DNA of 50,404 nt, from assembly GCF_023895975.1 (NCBI RefSeq), contig NZ_JALBWM010000023.1, positions 1 to 50,404 on the forward strand, given 5' to 3'. The position numbers were made by a program, and so were the translations under genes. Below are positions 15,807-23,796 of the stretch, piece after piece. Within the stretch, counting starts at the first letter, position 1; every line of letters begins with the position of its first letter. Under the pieces are notes generated by a model. That model worked only from the letters and a program-made list of their open reading frames with translations, was not told the origin of the DNA and did no database searches. This DNA is from Microbulbifer okhotskensis. Its GTDB lineage: Bacteria > Pseudomonadota > Gammaproteobacteria > Pseudomonadales > Cellvibrionaceae.

Positions 15807-16250
15807 ATGAAGCTTAACGTTTACCTCTCCGGCGAAATCCACTCCGATTGGCGAGCCCAAATCATCGAAGGCTGCCAAAAAGAAGGGCTGGATATCTCCT
15901 TCTCCTCCGCCGTCACCAACCACGATGCCAGCGATGCCGCCGGAGATGGCCTGGGCGATGAGCAGAATTCTTTTTGGCGGGACCACAAATCTGCCAAAGT
16001 TAACGCAATCCGGATCAAGCACCTGATTGAAAACTGTGACTTGGCAGTGATCCGATTTGGTGAGAAGTACAAGCAGTGGAACGCTGCCTTCGATGCTGGC
16101 TTTTGTGCAGCCTTAGGCAAGTCCTATATCACACTTCACGATGAATCCTTGGTGCACGCACTCAAGGAAGTGGACGGTGCCGCCCAGGCCTGGGCACAGA
16201 CCCCCGCACAGGTTGTCGATATCCTGAAGTACTTAACCACTCAGGCCTAA
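15807..16250 (+). CDS. ytoQ: YtoQ family protein
   Basis: A 147-residue cytoplasmic protein of the YtoQ family (starts MKLNVYLSGEIHSDWR; later FWRDHKSAKVNAIRIKHLIE and CDLAVIRFGEKYKQWNAAFD; ends with TPAQVVDILKYL). The fold is related to nucleoside 2-deoxyribosyltransferase-like proteins, but no reaction is known to me. Length is as expected. It is convergent with the GFA-like gene; the inverted repeat at 16276-16312 separates the two. Confidence 0.85.
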   Translation: MKLNVYLSGEIHSDWRAQIIEGCQKEGLDISFSSAVTNHDASDAAGDGLGDEQNSFWRDHKSAKVNAIRIKHLIENCDLAVIRFGEKYKQWNAAFDAGFCAALGKSYITLHDESLVHALKEVDGAAQAWAQTPAQVVDILKYLTTQA

Positions 16251-16275
16251 AGAGCCTCTGTATAGCAGGCCGGCA

Positions 16276-16312
16276 GGCATCTACTGACAAAACTGCACAA
16301 TCAGTAGATGCC
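16276..16312. terminator. Probable bidirectional terminator between ytoQ and the GFA-like gene
   Basis: Perfect 12-base arms GGCATCTACTGA (16276-16287) and TCAGTAGATGCC (16301-16312) with a 13-base loop, between two convergent genes. No strong T-run on either side, so efficiency is uncertain. Confidence 0.55.
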
Positions 16313-16317
16313 GCTAG

Positions 16318-16617
16318 TTAAAAGCCGTAATTAAGGACACCGGCATAGTTCGGCCGAGAGGCTGCCTCTGCTGACGGGTTGTGCACTACTTCGCCGCTAC
16401 GATTGATCGCATAGATTTCCGCACCGCAGTGCTTGCAGAATGCCTTCTCCCGTAAAGCCCCCTCTTTAAAGTGATATTTGCGCAGTGAGTTTTCAGGATC
16501 GCTGATATGGATAGCGACTTCAGTATCAGCGTGCCCCCTTTGGCCTGCTGGTACAAACAGGGCATCTATAAGCTTGTTGAAATGAATTGCTCCGCAATGA
16601 CAAGTTAACGGATTCAT
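16318..16617 (-). CDS. Short GFA-family (CENP-V/GFA) protein
   Basis: A 99-residue protein with the GFA-domain zinc motifs CHCGAIHF at residues 7-14 and FCKHCGAEIY at residues 60-69. GFA proteins normally have a middle C-x-x-S-x-C motif around residue 40-50 and are 120-150 residues long. Here that middle segment is absent (the region reads FVPAGQRGHADTEVAIHISD), so one of the two usual zinc sites is probably lost. A reaction cannot be assigned. Divergent from the LysR regulator at 16724, with 106 bases between them. Confidence 0.75.
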   Translation of the reverse strand: MNPLTCHCGAIHFNKLIDALFVPAGQRGHADTEVAIHISDPENSLRKYHFKEGALREKAFCKHCGAEIYAINRSGEVVHNPSAEAASRPNYAGVLNYGF

Positions 16618-16723
16618 AGCCTTATCTCCCTGGTCGATTAGTATGGGGAAGCAGTTTACTATTTACTTTAATTTAACAAAGAGGATATATTGAAAAGATC
16701 TTTTAGTTTTAAGGAAACAGTCT

Positions 16724-17635
16724 GTGCGCAGAGAGTACGACAAATACCACTTGATCAACGTCTTTTGCAGTCTTGTTGATCACGGTTCCTTAAGTAAAGC
16801 TGCCAAGCACTTGGGCCTGTCTACGCCCACCGTAAGCAAGACTCTCGCCCAACTTGAACAGGCCCTTGGCCAGGTGTTACTCAATCGCACCACCCGGGCA
16901 ATCGCTGTCACAGACGCCGGAAGGATTGCTTACCAGAAAGGGCAAAAAATAATCAGCTCTTTCGCCGAGCTGGAAGACCAGATTGCAGAGGCGGCAACGC
17001 TCACCCGAGGAAAATTAAAAATCACTTTTGCGGAAACCCTCGGCTTAAAAGTATTCAGTCATATCTGCAATGATTTCCAAAAAGCATTCCCCGATTTCAG
17101 CTTGGAGCTTATCTTTAGCCCCTATCACCTGGATTTAATCGAGGACGATATCGACATTGCTTTTCGCGTCTGGGAAACCCTGCCCGATTGCCAGTTTTAC
17201 GCCCAGTCCCTATTTAGTATCCGCCCTATTTTTATTGCCGCGCCGACCTATCTGGAAGAACACGGCTGCCCCAAATCCATTGCCGAGCTCAGCCAACACA
17301 ACATCATGCTAACCCGCCTTGACGGCCTGGAAGATGGCTGGTCAATTGATGGGAAGTTCTATCAATTCAATGGAAATTTAATCTCCAATAAAACTTTCCA
17401 TACCCGAGCTGCCGCATTAAACGGGAATGGCATTGCCAAGCTTCCCTCCTATTTTTGCCAGAGAGATATCAAAAAGGGTCGGCTGGTAGAGGTGCTCCCT
17501 GAATTAGAGCGAAAAGATAAAACTGTCGGGGCTTTGTATAAAGTAAAACGAAAGGATTCAAAGAAAATTGACGTATTTTTAAACTTTGCACAAGAGCGCT
17601 TGCAGGAGTACGACTTTAGCCTGTTTGATAAGTGA
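16724..17635 (+). CDS. LysR-family transcriptional regulator
   Basis: A 303-residue regulator. The winged helix-turn-helix is at residues 8-66 (NVFCSLVDHGSLSKAAKHLG, then STPTVSKTLAQLEQALG and LLNRTTRAIAVTDAG). The C-terminal periplasmic-binding-like effector domain includes LKITFAETLGLKVFSHIC and GNGIAKLPSYFCQRDIKKGR. The start is GTG at 16724. It belongs to the CrgA/AaeR-like branch that often controls the divergent neighbour, here the GFA-like gene. Effector unknown. Confidence 0.92.
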   Translation: MRREYDKYHLINVFCSLVDHGSLSKAAKHLGLSTPTVSKTLAQLEQALGQVLLNRTTRAIAVTDAGRIAYQKGQKIISSFAELEDQIAEAATLTRGKLKITFAETLGLKVFSHICNDFQKAFPDFSLELIFSPYHLDLIEDDIDIAFRVWETLPDCQFYAQSLFSIRPIFIAAPTYLEEHGCPKSIAELSQHNIMLTRLDGLEDGWSIDGKFYQFNGNLISNKTFHTRAAALNGNGIAKLPSYFCQRDIKKGRLVEVLPELERKDKTVGALYKVKRKDSKKIDVFLNFAQERLQEYDFSLFDK

Positions 17636-17772
17636 GAATGCGCCAAGAAAAACTCTATAGCTATTAGAGAGCCTCTGTGAAGCACTCAGCTGTTTAGTGC
17701 CGTCTTAAGTGGTACCATAGAACAATAAAAAGCAACTTAAAACCGCACAACAGTCATATATTGGAGGTTGAA

Positions 17773-18447
17773 GTGACAATCAGCAAAGAAGTCGAGCAGG
17801 GGCAAGCTGTCTATTCCAAACCCGTACTTTGGCTTTACGATATGTGGGTTCTAGGCATATCGAACCGCTTTATTTGGAAGTGCCCAACCCCCGGAATATT
17901 AGAGCACTTCAATCGAAATATATCCTCCAACCATTTGGACGTTGGCGTCGGAACGGGTTATTTTATGGACAAGTGCCACTTCCCTTCCGACAAAGTCCGT
18001 CTCGCCCTAATGGATCTCAACCAGAATAGCCTGGATATCTCAGCGCAAAGAGTCGCCAGATATAATCCAATCCAATTCTACGGCAATGTCCTCGACAAAA
18101 TAGCTATAGAAACTGAAGCTTTTGACTCGATCTCCTTAAACTACCTGCTTCACTGCCTTCCGGGTAGGTTATCAGACAAACTTATAGCCCTGGATAATGT
18201 GACATCTCTACTGTCAGATTCCGGCACTATATTTGGGTCGACAATCTTATCTAAAGGCGTTTATAGAAGCGCAGCTGCAAAAAAATTAATGGCCATCTAC
18301 AACAAAAAAGGGATATTTTCCAACACTGAGGATTGCCAGAAAGATCTGGAAGATTTTTTGGCAAACAGGTTCAGTCATTTCAAAATTGAAATACGAGGAT
18401 GCGTAGCCTTATTCAGCGCACATCATAAACTGGAAACTTTCCTTTAA
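17773..18447 (+). CDS. Class I SAM-dependent methyltransferase
   Basis: A 224-residue methyltransferase. Motif I reads HLDVGVGTGYFMDK near residue 58, an acidic residue follows in LALMDLNQNSLDIS, and motif IV is DSISLNYLLHCLPGR. I use GTG 17773 because GGAGG lies six bases before it, although the frame is open from TTG 17761. The methyl acceptor is unknown. Base composition is lower in GC than the flanking genes, and the next gene is a secreted orphan. Confidence 0.85.
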   Translation: MTISKEVEQGQAVYSKPVLWLYDMWVLGISNRFIWKCPTPGILEHFNRNISSNHLDVGVGTGYFMDKCHFPSDKVRLALMDLNQNSLDISAQRVARYNPIQFYGNVLDKIAIETEAFDSISLNYLLHCLPGRLSDKLIALDNVTSLLSDSGTIFGSTILSKGVYRSAAAKKLMAIYNKKGIFSNTEDCQKDLEDFLANRFSHFKIEIRGCVALFSAHHKLETFL

Positions 18448-18459
18448 AATTACAACGAA

Positions 18460-19209
18460 GTGCCACGGGCTTTTAAATACATGAGACTAATTTCAAATTT
18501 AAAGGCAACTAAGCTACTTATCTTTTTTCTCCTCTATACTCTAATCGCCCTTCCCGGTCACTGCTTGGCTTTGCATTTCAGTGTGTTTGATAATAAATTT
18601 GATTGTCCTAAAATCCATAATTCTTTAACCTGTGCAAGGGCCATCGAAGATAGGCTGCTCGAAGAGCTCATTTTTGTCAGCCGAACAAAACCATTCCAGT
18701 TGGCATTGACACTAAAAAATGGGGAAACAAAGGTCTATACCGATTTCCTAGTGAAAGATAGACCGACGAAAAACCAGGCATTTTCTGCTCTCGAACAAAT
18801 AAACGACAGCTTCTTACTCATCCACCGGCAACTTTGGGAGGCTAGCTCGTATATTCTATTGGATTTGGACAGCGGCATTGAATACTTGTTATCTGGCTAT
18901 CCACTTCTGTCCCCCCAAGGCATCTACCTGCTAGTTGCTGAGCAAGACCTAGATGCCGGTTTTAATAAAAACATTCTAAAGGTTTACTATTTAGCTGGAA
19001 AATTTCCAAAAATTATTTTTGAAATTGAACCTGAAAACTGGGGGCCGGACCGAGTACGTTGGACAACAGAAAATACTGTTGAATTCTCCAAAAAACAGTT
19101 TAACTCCAACTACAACCAAGCAGAAGGCTCCACATTATTCCTGGGAACTAAAGCCTTGCTTTCTATCAACTCAGATAATCGGGATGTAACCCTTCAGGAT
19201 CTGGATTAA
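18460..19209 (+). CDS. Exported protein of unknown function
   Basis: A 249-residue protein (from GTG 18460; ATG 18481 is an equally good start) with a hydrophobic leader LLIFFLLYTLIALPGHCLAL, so it is exported or membrane-anchored. Two cysteines (FDCPKIHNSLTCARA) follow soon after the leader. I recognise no domain. Weak ribosome binding site and AT-rich codons. It follows the methyltransferase after 12 bases, so the two are probably co-transcribed. Confidence 0.65.
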   Translation: MPRAFKYMRLISNLKATKLLIFFLLYTLIALPGHCLALHFSVFDNKFDCPKIHNSLTCARAIEDRLLEELIFVSRTKPFQLALTLKNGETKVYTDFLVKDRPTKNQAFSALEQINDSFLLIHRQLWEASSYILLDLDSGIEYLLSGYPLLSPQGIYLLVAEQDLDAGFNKNILKVYYLAGKFPKIIFEIEPENWGPDRVRWTTENTVEFSKKQFNSNYNQAEGSTLFLGTKALLSINSDNRDVTLQDLD

Positions 19210-19250
19210 ACTAACCGACTGCTATATAACCCATATCCACTGGAGCCATT

Positions 19251-19739
19251 TTGACCACTAAATCAGATTATTCAGTATTGTTTGTATGCCTCGGTAATAT
19301 CTGCCGATCCCCACTGGCAGAGGCCGTTTTTCACTCTAAGGCCCGACAGGCGGGCCTTTCTGTTTCGGTAGATTCTGCAGGCATTATCAACTACCACGCA
19401 GGTAAACGACCTGACCCAAGAACTCTGGAGGTGGGTCAAAGCAATGGTTATTCCTTCGAAAATAGCTATGCAAGACAGGTTGAGGCAACTGATTTCACTA
19501 GATTCGATCATATTTTCGCAATGGACAAGAATAATCTGGAGGCTCTCAAGGCGTTACAGCCAAAGGGCTCCCATGCCCAACTACAACTGTTTCTACCCCT
19601 AATCCAAGACTGTCATAAAACTGAAGTCCCCGATCCATACTATGGCGGCGTACAGGGTTTTCGGCAGATTCTTCAGCTAATCGAGCAGGCATCTGATGCC
19701 CTCGTTGAATTAATCAAAAGAACCTCATCAGTGAAATAA
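19251..19739 (+). CDS. Low-molecular-weight protein tyrosine phosphatase
   Basis: A 162-residue cytosolic phosphatase. The P-loop VCLGNICRSPLAEAVF is at residues 12-27 (C-x5-R with catalytic Cys13 and Arg19) and the general-acid loop is VPDPYYGG near residue 124. Complete family length. The start is TTG 19251, with TGGAG just upstream. Bacterial members of this class act on tyrosine kinases of polysaccharide export or on small phospho-substrates, but no capsule genes are nearby. Likely the last gene of the 17773-19739 group. Confidence 0.93.
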   Translation: MTTKSDYSVLFVCLGNICRSPLAEAVFHSKARQAGLSVSVDSAGIINYHAGKRPDPRTLEVGQSNGYSFENSYARQVEATDFTRFDHIFAMDKNNLEALKALQPKGSHAQLQLFLPLIQDCHKTEVPDPYYGGVQGFRQILQLIEQASDALVELIKRTSSVK

Positions 19740-19895
19740 AGTCAAAATAACCTGTTCAAGCTAGACGTAAAATAGCCTGCTATTCCCTCTTTCTATTCGG
19801 CTCACAAATCAAATCGTCAGTTGTTTCATCAGTCCTGAAGGGCCTGCTGATGGGTAAAGGGCGGCAATCATCTTTATCAAAACTCTATGAGTACA

Positions 19896-20864
19896 TTATC
19901 GAGCCTGTAGCGGAAACTCTTTCTCAAGAGCAGATCGATCCCACATTCCTTTGTCCGCCGCCGCCTCATAGGTCGACTGCAAAAAATCTAGAAGCGTATC
20001 ATCAGGAGACCGCGAAGTTCTAACTGCATCATAAGGCAGCAAAAACTCACCCAAATCTTCAGAATAATATGCTGCGTCAGGCGCAACCTTGGCTTGCGCA
20101 AATCCTTGAGGCTTTGGATATGCATATGAATAAAAACAGGCACTATCTACCCCGCCACCACCTGGCCAAAAACCTGCACTGCTCACCTCATGAGAATAGG
20201 CCTCTCTTGCGACCCAATCAGGAAAATGAGGAATACCTCCCGAATGAGGAGGTGCTTCGCGACCCGAAAATCGAGTAAGCGCCAAGTCAAAACTCCCCCA
20301 AAAGAAATGTACCGGACTGCACTTCCCAATAAATCTGCTGCGGAATTCAGTGAACACGCGATCCATCTGAACCAAAGCCTGCCAGAATCGCCAGGCATAT
20401 TCAGGGTCATATTGGCGATTGTTCTGGTCCTGCTCAAAAGGCGTCGCATCCGCAACCTCTGAAGGCATGGTGTTAATATCAACCGGAATACCCAACTGCT
20501 TGAATCCAGCCATAACCTCCCAATAAAAATCTGACACAGCCCGGGTTTCCAAAGGTAAAACCCACTCACCGCCATCAGTAACCAGAATTTTTAGTAAATG
20601 CAGGTGGAAATCAAAAGAAACAGAGAAAGACCGCCCCCCATAAGAGACAAGAGATGTCTCAATTCCGCGCGCGGTAATATAGAATGGCACATGCCAAGAG
20701 TGGTTAATCCAGGGAGTTTGCTCCAAGCGAATTTTACCAATAACCTGCGTCCACATATGTAGTGTTGCTATAGTATCCAGCCAATTTACATAAGGCAGTG
20801 CCGGCCAATCTCTGCTTTTAGATCGATTTACTGATTTCCCCACTGATCCCACTCCGATGTTCAT
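19896..20864 (-). CDS. DUF5996 family protein
   Basis: A 322-residue protein matching the DUF5996 pattern throughout: WPALPYVNWLDTIATLHMWT at the start, NHSWHVPFYITARGIETSLV, FDFHLHLLKI, then SPVHFFWGSFDLALTRFSGR and a C-terminal AYYSEDLGEFLLPYDAVR. Several conserved His, Trp and Asp residues suggest an enzyme, but none is characterised as far as I know. Forty bases separate it from the next minus-strand gene start region, so it may be co-transcribed with the ABM-domain protein upstream. Confidence 0.85.
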   Translation of the reverse strand: MNIGVGSVGKSVNRSKSRDWPALPYVNWLDTIATLHMWTQVIGKIRLEQTPWINHSWHVPFYITARGIETSLVSYGGRSFSVSFDFHLHLLKILVTDGGEWVLPLETRAVSDFYWEVMAGFKQLGIPVDINTMPSEVADATPFEQDQNNRQYDPEYAWRFWQALVQMDRVFTEFRSRFIGKCSPVHFFWGSFDLALTRFSGREAPPHSGGIPHFPDWVAREAYSHEVSSAGFWPGGGGVDSACFYSYAYPKPQGFAQAKVAPDAAYYSEDLGEFLLPYDAVRTSRSPDDTLLDFLQSTYEAAADKGMWDRSALEKEFPLQAR

Positions 20865-20903
20865 AAGTTTGCATCAAGCGACATAGTAGACCAGCCCGCA
20901 CTA

Positions 20904-21851
20904 CTACATCATTTTTCCCAGCCAACTGAAAAAGAAAACCGATATTATATATAGTAATATGACTACAACCGTACCCATCACATTCTTTCTAGATAACCTC
21001 CCTGATTTATCTGAAAGCCAGAAATTAAATTTTCTGGTTGCCATGGGAATGGCAAACCTGATAAGCAAAAACACAGTTAAGGCGTTAGTGACAAATGTAG
21101 AGTAAGCAAGTGGCCAGTGATTAAGAAAAGGAAAAATCCAATCTGTGGAAGCCATAACAATGGGATAAAGCACCAGCAGAATTAACATAGCGATCTTCCA
21201 CTGTGATGGCGAGGCGCGAGTTTTACCCCGCACATGAGCAAGCCAATCCTCAAAGCCGTGCCCAATACGCTTTATGCTAACGTCTTCAAAAAATCGCCGC
21301 CCCTTATTCATCAAACGTCTATGTTCGTCAGAACCTAGCCAGTTCTCCAAGTGTCGAGTCGAGTTAAAGCGTAACACCACCACCCATTCATCCTGAACTC
21401 CTTGGATCGGCCTGGTAACATCAGATCCCATAAAACCTGGAAATTTAGCGACCATCTCATCAATTTCGGACTGCCACTTTTTATATTCACGTAAAAACTT
21501 TGACTTGACTCGCTTTGACACCACCAGAGTCACCGGCATTGTCATCTGACAGGTATCAACGATTATCTGCTGTCCTACCTTAACCCCATAATTTTCCTCG
21601 GCGGAAACGATAAGATACTTGTAGGTACTATTATCAAGAAAAATCTCGAGTTGTTTAATCGTCTCAAACTGGAAAAGTTGAACCCATTCCTTTTGGACAT
21701 CAGAGACAGGCTCAAATAAATTGACTTCGATTAATCCATCACAAGATAAAGCCACATCCACCAGTTTTTGATGCCATTTACGATAACTGGTTCCTCTATG
21801 TGTGGGGACCTCCTGTGACAGCACGACACTCGCATTGGAATTTTCTTCCAT
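20904..21851 (-). CDS. Membrane protein with two antibiotic-biosynthesis-monooxygenase (ABM) domains
   Basis: A 315-residue protein. Residues 8-95 and 105-200 are two ABM-like ferredoxin-fold repeats; both show the family pattern of a W-x3-L/E helix, G-[FL]-x-[GE] (CDGLIEVNLFEP and FPGFMGSDVTRP) and DEWVVVLRFNSTRHLENWL. From about residue 218 there are three hydrophobic helices (IAMLILLVLYPIVMAST, FVTNALTVFLLIRFAI, VVVILLYIISVFFFSWLG). This double-ABM plus membrane-tail layout is known in other bacteria but without a defined role. No ribosome binding site stands out at ATG 21851. Confidence 0.82.
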   Translation of the reverse strand: MEENSNASVVLSQEVPTHRGTSYRKWHQKLVDVALSCDGLIEVNLFEPVSDVQKEWVQLFQFETIKQLEIFLDNSTYKYLIVSAEENYGVKVGQQIIVDTCQMTMPVTLVVSKRVKSKFLREYKKWQSEIDEMVAKFPGFMGSDVTRPIQGVQDEWVVVLRFNSTRHLENWLGSDEHRRLMNKGRRFFEDVSIKRIGHGFEDWLAHVRGKTRASPSQWKIAMLILLVLYPIVMASTDWIFPFLNHWPLAYSTFVTNALTVFLLIRFAIPMATRKFNFWLSDKSGRLSRKNVMGTVVVILLYIISVFFFSWLGKMM

Positions 21852-22314
21852 TACTTAGCAACTGCTCCACCACATTCTATTTTTGGTCACGAGAGCGAAC
21901 CTTAAAATCAATAAATCACGCAGAGTTCTCGACCAGAGAATAAAGCCTAGAAAGTTAATCTGCCTCATAAAATCAGAACCAGTGAGAAATTAAAACTTAT
22001 TCGTTGGCGGTCGAAAAGTTGTTTTCAGCGACCTGCCGGCCAGAACAGGACCATCCGGGCCGTCGATCATGAAGGTAAGTGCTTGATCAATCTAAGAGGG
22101 TTTGTGGACCTAGGTGCAAACCCGAGTAGAGAAAGACCACGGAAGACCTTTTATCCCCCCCCTCAGGGATCGGGCTTGATTTGCATGACTATGCCGAAAT
22201 TGACACTAAGAATAGCATTCGATCCATAGAATTTTGACCAAATGGCCGAGGTTTCTGCGCGTGCGCCAAGCCACTTCAATAAGTCAAATTGGCTTGGCAC
22301 TCATTACATTAAGT
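21852..22314. other. Non-coding stretch, nothing recognised
   Basis: About 460 bases between two minus-strand genes. A run of eight C at 22157-22164 and no coding character. No terminator with a clear stem and T-run was found for the reductase gene that ends at 22315. Confidence 0.4.
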
Positions 22315-23322
22315 TCAGGCAGTCCAGCTTTCGCCAGTAACAATTACCTTACCATCACGTCCACCCGCAGCTGCCACGCGCACGGCCTCTTTAATCTCAC
22401 TGAGCGGATACGTGCCGTGAATTGGCGCCGACAGCTTACCTTCCGCAACCAGCTTGGTGATAGTACCAAAGACTTCATGCTGCCTCTCCGGCGTTGCGGC
22501 GCCAAACCATTTTGCCAGCCAGAATCCGCGTACCGTAATATCTTTGAATATAATCATGCCAGGGGCGATGACACATGGCTCACCACTAAGCGCGCCATAA
22601 TTCACCAAAGTCGCCCCCTCTGATAGAGCCTCCCCCATTCTAGCTGTCGCCATACCACCTACAGCATCAATGCCCAGCTTGATTTCAGCTCCACCGGTAG
22701 CCGCGGCAACCCGCTTACCCAAGCCCTCGCCATTAACTTCACCATCAACCAAAACGACATCGGCTCCTGCGGCCAGCATTGGATCAATCAGCGACTCCCG
22801 CCGAACTACATTGATGACCTTTAGGCCGCGCAACTTGGCCAGCGTAGTGAGATAGGACCCGACACCTGAATTTGCCGCATTCTGAATAACCCAGTCCCCC
22901 TCCTGGAGATCCACGAATTCACTCAATAGTAAATATGCCGTGGGAGGATTAATAGTTATCATGGACAGCTGCACAGGGTCCACATTATTCGGCAGAGGGA
23001 CCAAACCTTGAGCATTCGCCACCATATGAGTAGCCCAGGTGCCACTACCCACGGGCAAAAGTACGATCTGGCCAATCTCAGGACCCGAAACATTAGGGCC
23101 GTGCCTGACCACCTTCGCGACACCTTCATTACCACCAACAGCGGGCAGCGGTGGCAACAGGCCATACTCTCCCGTCAACGTCAAAACATCGGATGGGTTA
23201 ATAGGAGATGCCAGAAGCTCCAGGAGTACCTGTCCTTCTTGAAGTTCAGGGTCCTCAAAAGCCACCGCCTCAATAACATCCTGCGGCACCGGGCCACGCT
23301 GTAGGTATTCCGCCTTTAACAT
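22315..23322 (-). CDS. MDR-family reductase, 2-enoyl thioester reductase-like
   Basis: A 335-residue medium-chain dehydrogenase/reductase. Features: NPSDVLTLTGEYGLLPPLPA near residue 43, VGGNEGVAKV, GTWATHMVA, the cofactor loop NAANSGVGSYL near 149, and an arginine-containing NVVRRE after strand 2, which favours NADPH. It lacks the structural-zinc cysteines of alcohol dehydrogenases. The GGNEG and GTW motifs and the tyrosine in GEYG fit the MECR/ETR1 group (NADPH-dependent trans-2-enoyl-CoA/ACP reductase). Specific substrate unproven. I start at ATG 23322, with AAGGG nine bases upstream. Confidence 0.82.
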   Translation of the reverse strand: MLKAEYLQRGPVPQDVIEAVAFEDPELQEGQVLLELLASPINPSDVLTLTGEYGLLPPLPAVGGNEGVAKVVRHGPNVSGPEIGQIVLLPVGSGTWATHMVANAQGLVPLPNNVDPVQLSMITINPPTAYLLLSEFVDLQEGDWVIQNAANSGVGSYLTTLAKLRGLKVINVVRRESLIDPMLAAGADVVLVDGEVNGEGLGKRVAAATGGAEIKLGIDAVGGMATARMGEALSEGATLVNYGALSGEPCVIAPGMIIFKDITVRGFWLAKWFGAATPERQHEVFGTITKLVAEGKLSAPIHGTYPLSEIKEAVRVAAAGGRDGKVIVTGESWTA

Positions 23323-23572
23323 ATTGCCGTACCCTTTGTATATATATATTGCCACTAGTGGCCTGCACTCGACGAAAGCTATGAATTACAACTGTCCCTT
23401 GTCTTCGGCCAGCCTGCGACCAGTCTACCCTTCCCAATCAATAGTTCAAGCGGGTTAATAGCAACCGCCTCCAGCCCTCTTCTTTGTGCTTTCCTATATT
23501 GCTGCTCAATGGAAATAGCAGATAGTTATGCGATAAAGCACAAGGTGAATAGGGAAATTTCTGCGTGCTCCG

Positions 23573-23616
23573 ACCACAATCACAATCACAATCACAATCA
23601 CAATCACAATCACAAA
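23573..23616 (+). repeat. Hexanucleotide tandem repeat (CACAAT)n
   Basis: About seven copies of CACAAT in the gap between gadB and the MDR reductase. Non-coding. The surrounding 23323-23680 stretch holds no gene; the minus-strand frame that reads Cys-Asp repeats is just this microsatellite translated. Confidence 0.9.
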
Positions 23617-23680
23617 ACAGTAAATAGCAGGGAATAGGAAACCTATGCAATATTATCTAAAATATTAAAATGTATAATTT

Positions 23681-23710
23681 AAAAATTTATTGGCCTCCCT
23701 CAGCCAATAA
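23681..23710 (-). terminator. Rho-independent terminator of the gad operon
   Basis: On the minus strand TTATTGGC and GCCAATAA form an eight-base stem with an eight-base loop, followed by ATTTTT. It lies about 87 bases after the gadB stop. A second perfect 11-base hairpin (23712-23722 with 23734-23744) sits just before it. Confidence 0.75.
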
Positions 23711-23711
23711 A

Positions 23712-23744
23712 CTAGCAATCATTTGTATCGTAGATGATTGCTAG
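23712..23744. other. Hairpin downstream of gadB
   Basis: Arms CTAGCAATCAT and ATGATTGCTAG, perfect 11-base stem with an 11-base loop, between the gadB stop and the terminator. It probably stabilises the 3' end of the gad transcript; it has no T-run of its own. Confidence 0.6.
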
Positions 23745-23796
23745 CTTTCATATTTAGATTAAAGAGTACAACGTTGATACCAATATTTACAAACCC

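Noticed and set aside
23573..23616. Possible CRISPR array
   Set aside because: The unit is six bases with no spacers; there are no cas genes in the window.
23438..23650. Minus-strand frame with alternating Cys-Asp, suggestive of a metal-binding peptide
   Set aside because: It is only the translation of the (CACAAT)n microsatellite and has no leader, ribosome binding site or conserved flank.
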